NCBI GenBank assembly: GCA_947304475.1
Contig: CAMZBE010000078.1
Coordinates: forward strand, 1 to 6,574
Reading direction: 5' to 3'
Length of the DNA stretch: 6,574 nucleotides
Source of the DNA: an uncultured Clostridia bacterium
GTDB lineage: Bacteria; Bacillota; Clostridia; Oscillospirales; CAG-272
A program made the translations under genes and the position numbers. A model generated the notes under the pieces. It was not told the origin of the DNA. It saw nothing but the letters and a program-made list of their open reading frames with translations, and ran no database searches. Below are positions 4,207-6,574 of the stretch, piece after piece (position 1 is the stretch's first letter; every line of letters starts with the position of its first letter).

Positions 4207-4264
4207 CGAGAATAACGCCGCAGGATTCGGCGTTTTCGTTCTCGTCGGCGTATTGACATACGCC
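4207..4264. repeat. Two further hairpins between convergent genes
   Basis: The first pairs CGAGAA (4207-4212) with TTCTCG (4239-4244) and AACGCCG (4214-4220) with CGGCGTT (4228-4234). The second is GGCGTAT-TGAC-ATACGCC (4247-4264). Neither is followed by a clean U tract on the plus strand. No reading frame with a start signal is seen in 4152-4402. Confidence 0.55.
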
Positions 4265-4290
4265 AGGGGACGAAAACGACGAAAGGCACG

Positions 4291-4335
4291 GCGAGGCGGG
4301 CAAACCTGCCCGCCTCGCTTTATTCTTCTTTTTCG
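4291..4335 (+). terminator. Strong intrinsic terminator facing argG
   Basis: GCGAGGCGGGC (4291-4301) pairs perfectly with GCCCGCCTCGC (4308-4318) around a 6-nt loop, followed by TTTATTCTTCTTTTT. It would stop rightward transcripts that pass 4169-4201 before they enter argG in antisense. The stem may also slow leftward argG transcripts, for which I find no separate terminator with a U tract; the best alternative is CACGAAA/TTTCGTG at 4366-4389. Confidence 0.75.
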
Positions 4336-4402
4336 TCGGATGACCGACCATCGCCCGCGACCGCTCACGAAACCTTGCTCTTTTTCGTGCCGGTCATGCA
4401 AG

Positions 4403-5623
4403 TCAGTCGACGTCCCGGTCGACCAGCGCCTGAACCTTGATCGGCAGCCCGTAGAGGTTGATGAACCCGACGGCGTCCGCCTGGTTGTAGTCGCTCTCGC
4501 CGAAGGTCGCGATCTTCTCGCTGTAGAGCGAGTACTTGCTCCACACGCCGGCGCGGATGATGTTGCCCTTGTAGAGTTTCAGTTTCACCTTACCGGTCAC
4601 TCTCTCCTGCGTCTTGTCGACGAAGGCGGAGAGCGCCTCGCGGAGCGGGGTGAACCACTGACCGTTGTAGACCAGTTCGGCAAAGGTGATCGAGAGTTTC
4701 TCCTTCTCGTGCGCGGTCATCTTGTCGAGCGTGATGCTCTCAAGCACGCTGTGCGCTTTGTAGAGGATCGATCCGCCGGGCGTCTCGTAGACGCCGCGGC
4801 ACTTCATGCCGACCAGACGGTTCTCGACGATGTCGAGAAGCCCGATGCCGTTCTTGCCGCCGATCTCGTTCAGTTTGAGAATGATCTCTTTCGCCGACAT
4901 CTTCTTGCCGTCGAGGGCGACCGGAACGCCCTTCTCAAAATCGAGTTCGACGTAGGTCGGTTTGTCGGGCGCCTGCAGGGGCGAAACGCCCATTTCGAGG
5001 AACCCGGGCTTCTCGTACTGCGGCTCGTTGCCGGTATCTTCGAGGTCCAGTCCCTCGTGCGAGAGGTGCCAGAGGTTCTTGTCCTTGGAGTAGTTGGTCT
5101 CGCGGTTGATCCGGAGCGGAATGTTGTGCGCCTCGGCGTAGTCGATCTCCTCGTCGCGCGACTTGATGCTCCACTCGCGCCACGGAGCGATGACCGGCAT
5201 CTCGGGGGCGAAATGCTTGATCGCGAGTTCAAACCGCACCTGGTCGTTGCCCTTGCCGGTGCAGCCGTGGCAGATCGCGTCGGCGCCCTCTTTCAGGGCT
5301 ACCTCGACCAGCCCCTTCGCGATGCAGGGCCGCGCGTGGCTCGTCCCGAGCAGATACTCCTCGTAGACCGCGCCCGCCTTCATGGTCGGAATGATGTAAT
5401 CGTTCACGTACTCCTCGGTCAGGTCGAGGACGTAGAGTTTGGAAGCGCCGGTCTTCAGCGCCTTCTCTTCCAGCCCGTCGAGTTCGTCCGCCTGTCCGAC
5501 GTTGCCCGCGACCGCGATGACCTCGCAGTTGTTGTAATTCTCCTTCAGCCACGGGATGATGATCGAGGTGTCAAGCCCGCCCGAGTACGCCAGAACTACC
5601 TTTTTGATCTTGCTTTTGTCCAT
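4403..5623 (-). CDS. argG: Argininosuccinate synthase
   Basis: The enzyme joins citrulline and aspartate using ATP, releasing AMP and pyrophosphate, in the penultimate step of arginine synthesis in the cytoplasm. The 406-residue length is typical of the family. The N-type ATP pyrophosphatase loop AYSGGLDTS is at residues 12-20. The second family signature, GCTGKGNDQVRF, is at 120-131, and the substrate region NYSKDKNLWHLSHEGLDLE is near 177-195. The C-terminal ELVYNGQWFTPLRE helix is also intact, so the protein looks complete and active. ATG at 5623 is preceded by GGAGA with an 8-nt gap. A full-consensus promoter lies at 5675-5703, and a candidate ARG box is in the leader at 5638-5651, which fits arginine-dependent control. 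argH, often next to argG, is not in this window; the neighbours do not belong to the pathway. Confidence 0.97.
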   Translation of the reverse strand: MDKSKIKKVVLAYSGGLDTSIIIPWLKENYNNCEVIAVAGNVGQADELDGLEEKALKTGASKLYVLDLTEEYVNDYIIPTMKAGAVYEEYLLGTSHARPCIAKGLVEVALKEGADAICHGCTGKGNDQVRFELAIKHFAPEMPVIAPWREWSIKSRDEEIDYAEAHNIPLRINRETNYSKDKNLWHLSHEGLDLEDTGNEPQYEKPGFLEMGVSPLQAPDKPTYVELDFEKGVPVALDGKKMSAKEIILKLNEIGGKNGIGLLDIVENRLVGMKCRGVYETPGGSILYKAHSVLESITLDKMTAHEKEKLSITFAELVYNGQWFTPLREALSAFVDKTQERVTGKVKLKLYKGNIIRAGVWSKYSLYSEKIATFGESDYNQADAVGFINLYGLPIKVQALVDRDVD

Positions 5624-5637
5624 TTTCGTTGTCTCCG

Positions 5638-5651
5638 TGTATATTTATTCT
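5638..5651 (-). promoter_or_regulatory. Candidate ArgR operator (ARG box) in the argG leader
   Basis: On the minus strand AGAATAAATATACA matches the ARG box pattern TGAATwwwwATTCA at 12 of 14 positions. It lies downstream of the predicted transcription start (about 5668) and ends 1 nt before the GGAGA ribosome binding site. That position would suit repression by arginine-bound ArgR. A second box is often paired nearby; the only candidate, near 5712-5726 upstream of the -35, is a poor match (about 10 of 14). No argR gene is in the window. Confidence 0.4.
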
Positions 5652-5674
5652 TGCCGTTCGGCTTTTATGCGCCT

Positions 5675-5703
5675 ATTATACAACCGCGTGCGCCGTTTGT
5701 CAA
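5675..5703 (-). promoter_or_regulatory. Full-consensus sigma-A promoter of argG
   Basis: TTGACA (5703-5698), a 17-nt spacer, then TATAAT (5680-5675). The predicted start is near 5668, which gives a leader of about 45 nt carrying a small GCC-GAAC-GGC-type hairpin, the candidate ARG box and the ribosome binding site. AT-rich DNA upstream of the -35 (5704-5750) could serve as an UP element. Confidence 0.85.
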
Positions 5704-5752
5704 GACCTTTTTCAGATATTTTTCAAGTTTTTATATTTATTCGTCCCATTCA

Positions 5753-5785
5753 CCCCTTTTTGCATATTATTCACGCAAAAAGGGG
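5753..5785. repeat. Eleven-base-pair inverted repeat overlapping a terminator
   Basis: CCCCTTTTTGC (5753-5763) is the exact reverse complement of GCAAAAAGGGG (5775-5785), with an 11-nt AT-rich loop. It shares the CCCC and T5 segment with the minus-strand terminator at 5777-5806, so the two folds compete. On the plus strand it would be a weak barrier towards the partial gene. Confidence 0.6.
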
Positions 5786-5806
5786 CGCCCCTCACGGAAC
5801 GCCCCC
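5777..5806 (-). terminator. Intrinsic terminator of the gene at the right edge
   Basis: On the minus strand GGGGCG (5805-5800) pairs with CGCCCC (5787-5782), followed by TTTTT (5781-5777). It begins about 17 nt after the stop codon at 5823. A CCGAC/GTCGG hairpin lies between the stop and this stem. Confidence 0.7.
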
Positions 5807-5822
5807 GCCGACGCGCGGTCGG

Positions 5823-6574
5823 TCATTTCTTGCCTTTTTCTTCTTCCTTCTTTTTCAGCGCCGCTTCGTAGTGCGCGCGATCCTGCACGCCGAGGGTGTT
5901 GCGGAAACACACGATCCCGCTTTCGTCCTCGTCGAAGGTGTATTCCACCGACGCGCGCCACCCCTCGGCGATCTTTCGCGGTTCGTAGCGCCTGAAAAAG
6001 CCGTCGCCAACCGGGAAAAAGCCCTCTCCGGTCCCCTTGTAGGCGCTCAGTTGCCAGACGTTTTCGGGCACGCCGTCCATCGGGCGGGAAAACTGTACAA
6101 GCCCGACGCCCGGCGCGTACCACGCCTCCATCTTCCCGGAGCGGTAGTAGGTCCCGCACACCGGATAGTTTGCCGCGTTGATCGCGACGTGGCGGCAACC
6201 GGTGAACACCCCCGCGGGCGTTTCGACGGTTTCGTCGCCCTGCACGCGCACGCTTCGTTTGAACGCTTTTCCGTACATGCGCGCGTCCTCTTCAAGCAGA
6301 TATCCGGGCGTCCATTCGTCCGACCAGGCGGCGCCGGCGGCGTCCTGCAGGATCGTAAACAGATCGCCGAAAAGCGCCTGACATTCCGACCACGGCGTTT
6401 TGCCCATGGTTTTCCACTCAAAATGGACGTCCTCGTCGACGAACCAAACCTTTCCGTTTTCCTTTTTCGGCGTCGCCACGTCAAAAAAGTTCCACCTGCC
6501 CCGCTCGGTAAACTTCGGGTTGCGCGAGGGTTCGGTGTCAAAGATCCGCCGCATAACCTCGGTCGCGATCACGG
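5823..6574 (-). CDS. Unrecognised protein, 5' end outside the window
   Basis: The reading frame is open to the right edge, so the true start and N-terminus are missing; a GTG at 6572 is the first possible start in view, but nothing supports it. About 249 residues are visible. Seen from that GTG, the notable segments are ETPAGVF (117-123) followed by a cysteine (126), and WYAPGVGLVQF (151-161). This pattern, a 'tPaGtF..C' strand leading to a 'YAPGVGLV' strand, occurs in beta-rich proteins of the DUF3108/TapB type, often exported, but the match is weak and from memory. The fragment is rich in tryptophan and acidic residues, has no membrane helix and ends in a lysine/glutamate-rich tail. A signal peptide would lie outside the window. 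The gene ends in its own terminator and is separated from argG by the argG promoter. Confidence 0.8.
   Translation of the reverse strand, partial: VIATEVMRRIFDTEPSRNPKFTERGRWNFFDVATPKKENGKVWFVDEDVHFEWKTMGKTPWSECQALFGDLFTILQDAAGAAWSDEWTPGYLLEEDARMYGKAFKRSVRVQGDETVETPAGVFTGCRHVAINAANYPVCGTYYRSGKMEAWYAPGVGLVQFSRPMDGVPENVWQLSAYKGTGEGFFPVGDGFFRRYEPRKIAEGWRASVEYTFDEDESGIVCFRNTLGVQDRAHYEAALKKKEEEKGKK

Noticed and set aside
4253..4281. TTGACA-like -35 inside the 4247-4264 hairpin
   Set aside because: No -10 hexamer is found at 16-18 nt, and the sequence is better explained by the hairpin.
3336..4289. Minus-strand frame opposite the DUF308-like gene
   Set aside because: Arginine-, aspartate- and histidine-rich shadow of a membrane protein gene; no start signals.
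3575..5995. 806-codon plus-strand open frame across the DUF308-like gene, argG and the right-edge gene
   Set aside because: It overlaps several well-supported genes in other frames or on the other strand. The absence of stops comes from GC-rich third positions; the translation has no fold-like pattern.

Overview
The window looks like a chromosomal segment of a GC-rich member of the Bacillota, probably a Clostridia lineage. The evidence is AGGAG-type ribosome binding sites, sigma-A promoters close to TTGACA-17-TATAAT standing out against GC-rich DNA, intrinsic hairpin/U-tract terminators, and a CCA-encoding tRNA-Lys. No species can be named. Most of the window is ordinary chromosome rather than a recognisable phage, plasmid or defence island.

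Layout from left to right. Positions 1-305 hold no gene but are packed with perfect hairpins, including a rightward terminator for a gene off the left edge. An aquaporin Z-type water channel (306-1016, minus) follows, with its own promoter. Divergent from it, a full-consensus promoter (1263-1291) drives a structured RNA of about 140 nt that ends at an intrinsic terminator (1415-1439). About 110 nt further on lies a small two-helix membrane protein (1550-2032, plus), so the RNA is either a free small RNA or an attenuated leader for that gene. A 24-bp perfect hairpin separates this gene from a convergent AT-rich gene (2176-2730, minus) for a three-helix membrane protein with a possible PH-like tail. 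Positions 2731-3222 hold that gene's promoter, a minus-strand terminator, and DNA containing pieces of a tRNA-Lys 3' end. An intact tRNA-Lys(UUU) gene (3220-3295, minus) has its own promoter, and its terminator stem includes the tRNA's own 3' end. A DUF308/HdeD-like membrane protein (3531-4151, plus) and three hairpins follow. Convergent argG (4403-5623, minus) has a consensus promoter and a candidate ArgR operator. An unrecognised protein (from 5823, minus) runs off the right edge.

The genes do not form one pathway. They look like independently transcribed single genes: six promoters can be placed, each with a 17-nt spacer. The most unusual material is noncoding: the promoter-RNA-terminator unit at 1263-1439, and a 58-bp hairpin repeat present twice (2041-2098 and 3170-3227), of which the second copy forms the 3' end and terminator of tRNA-Lys. 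No known new system is demonstrated; these are the places most worth testing.
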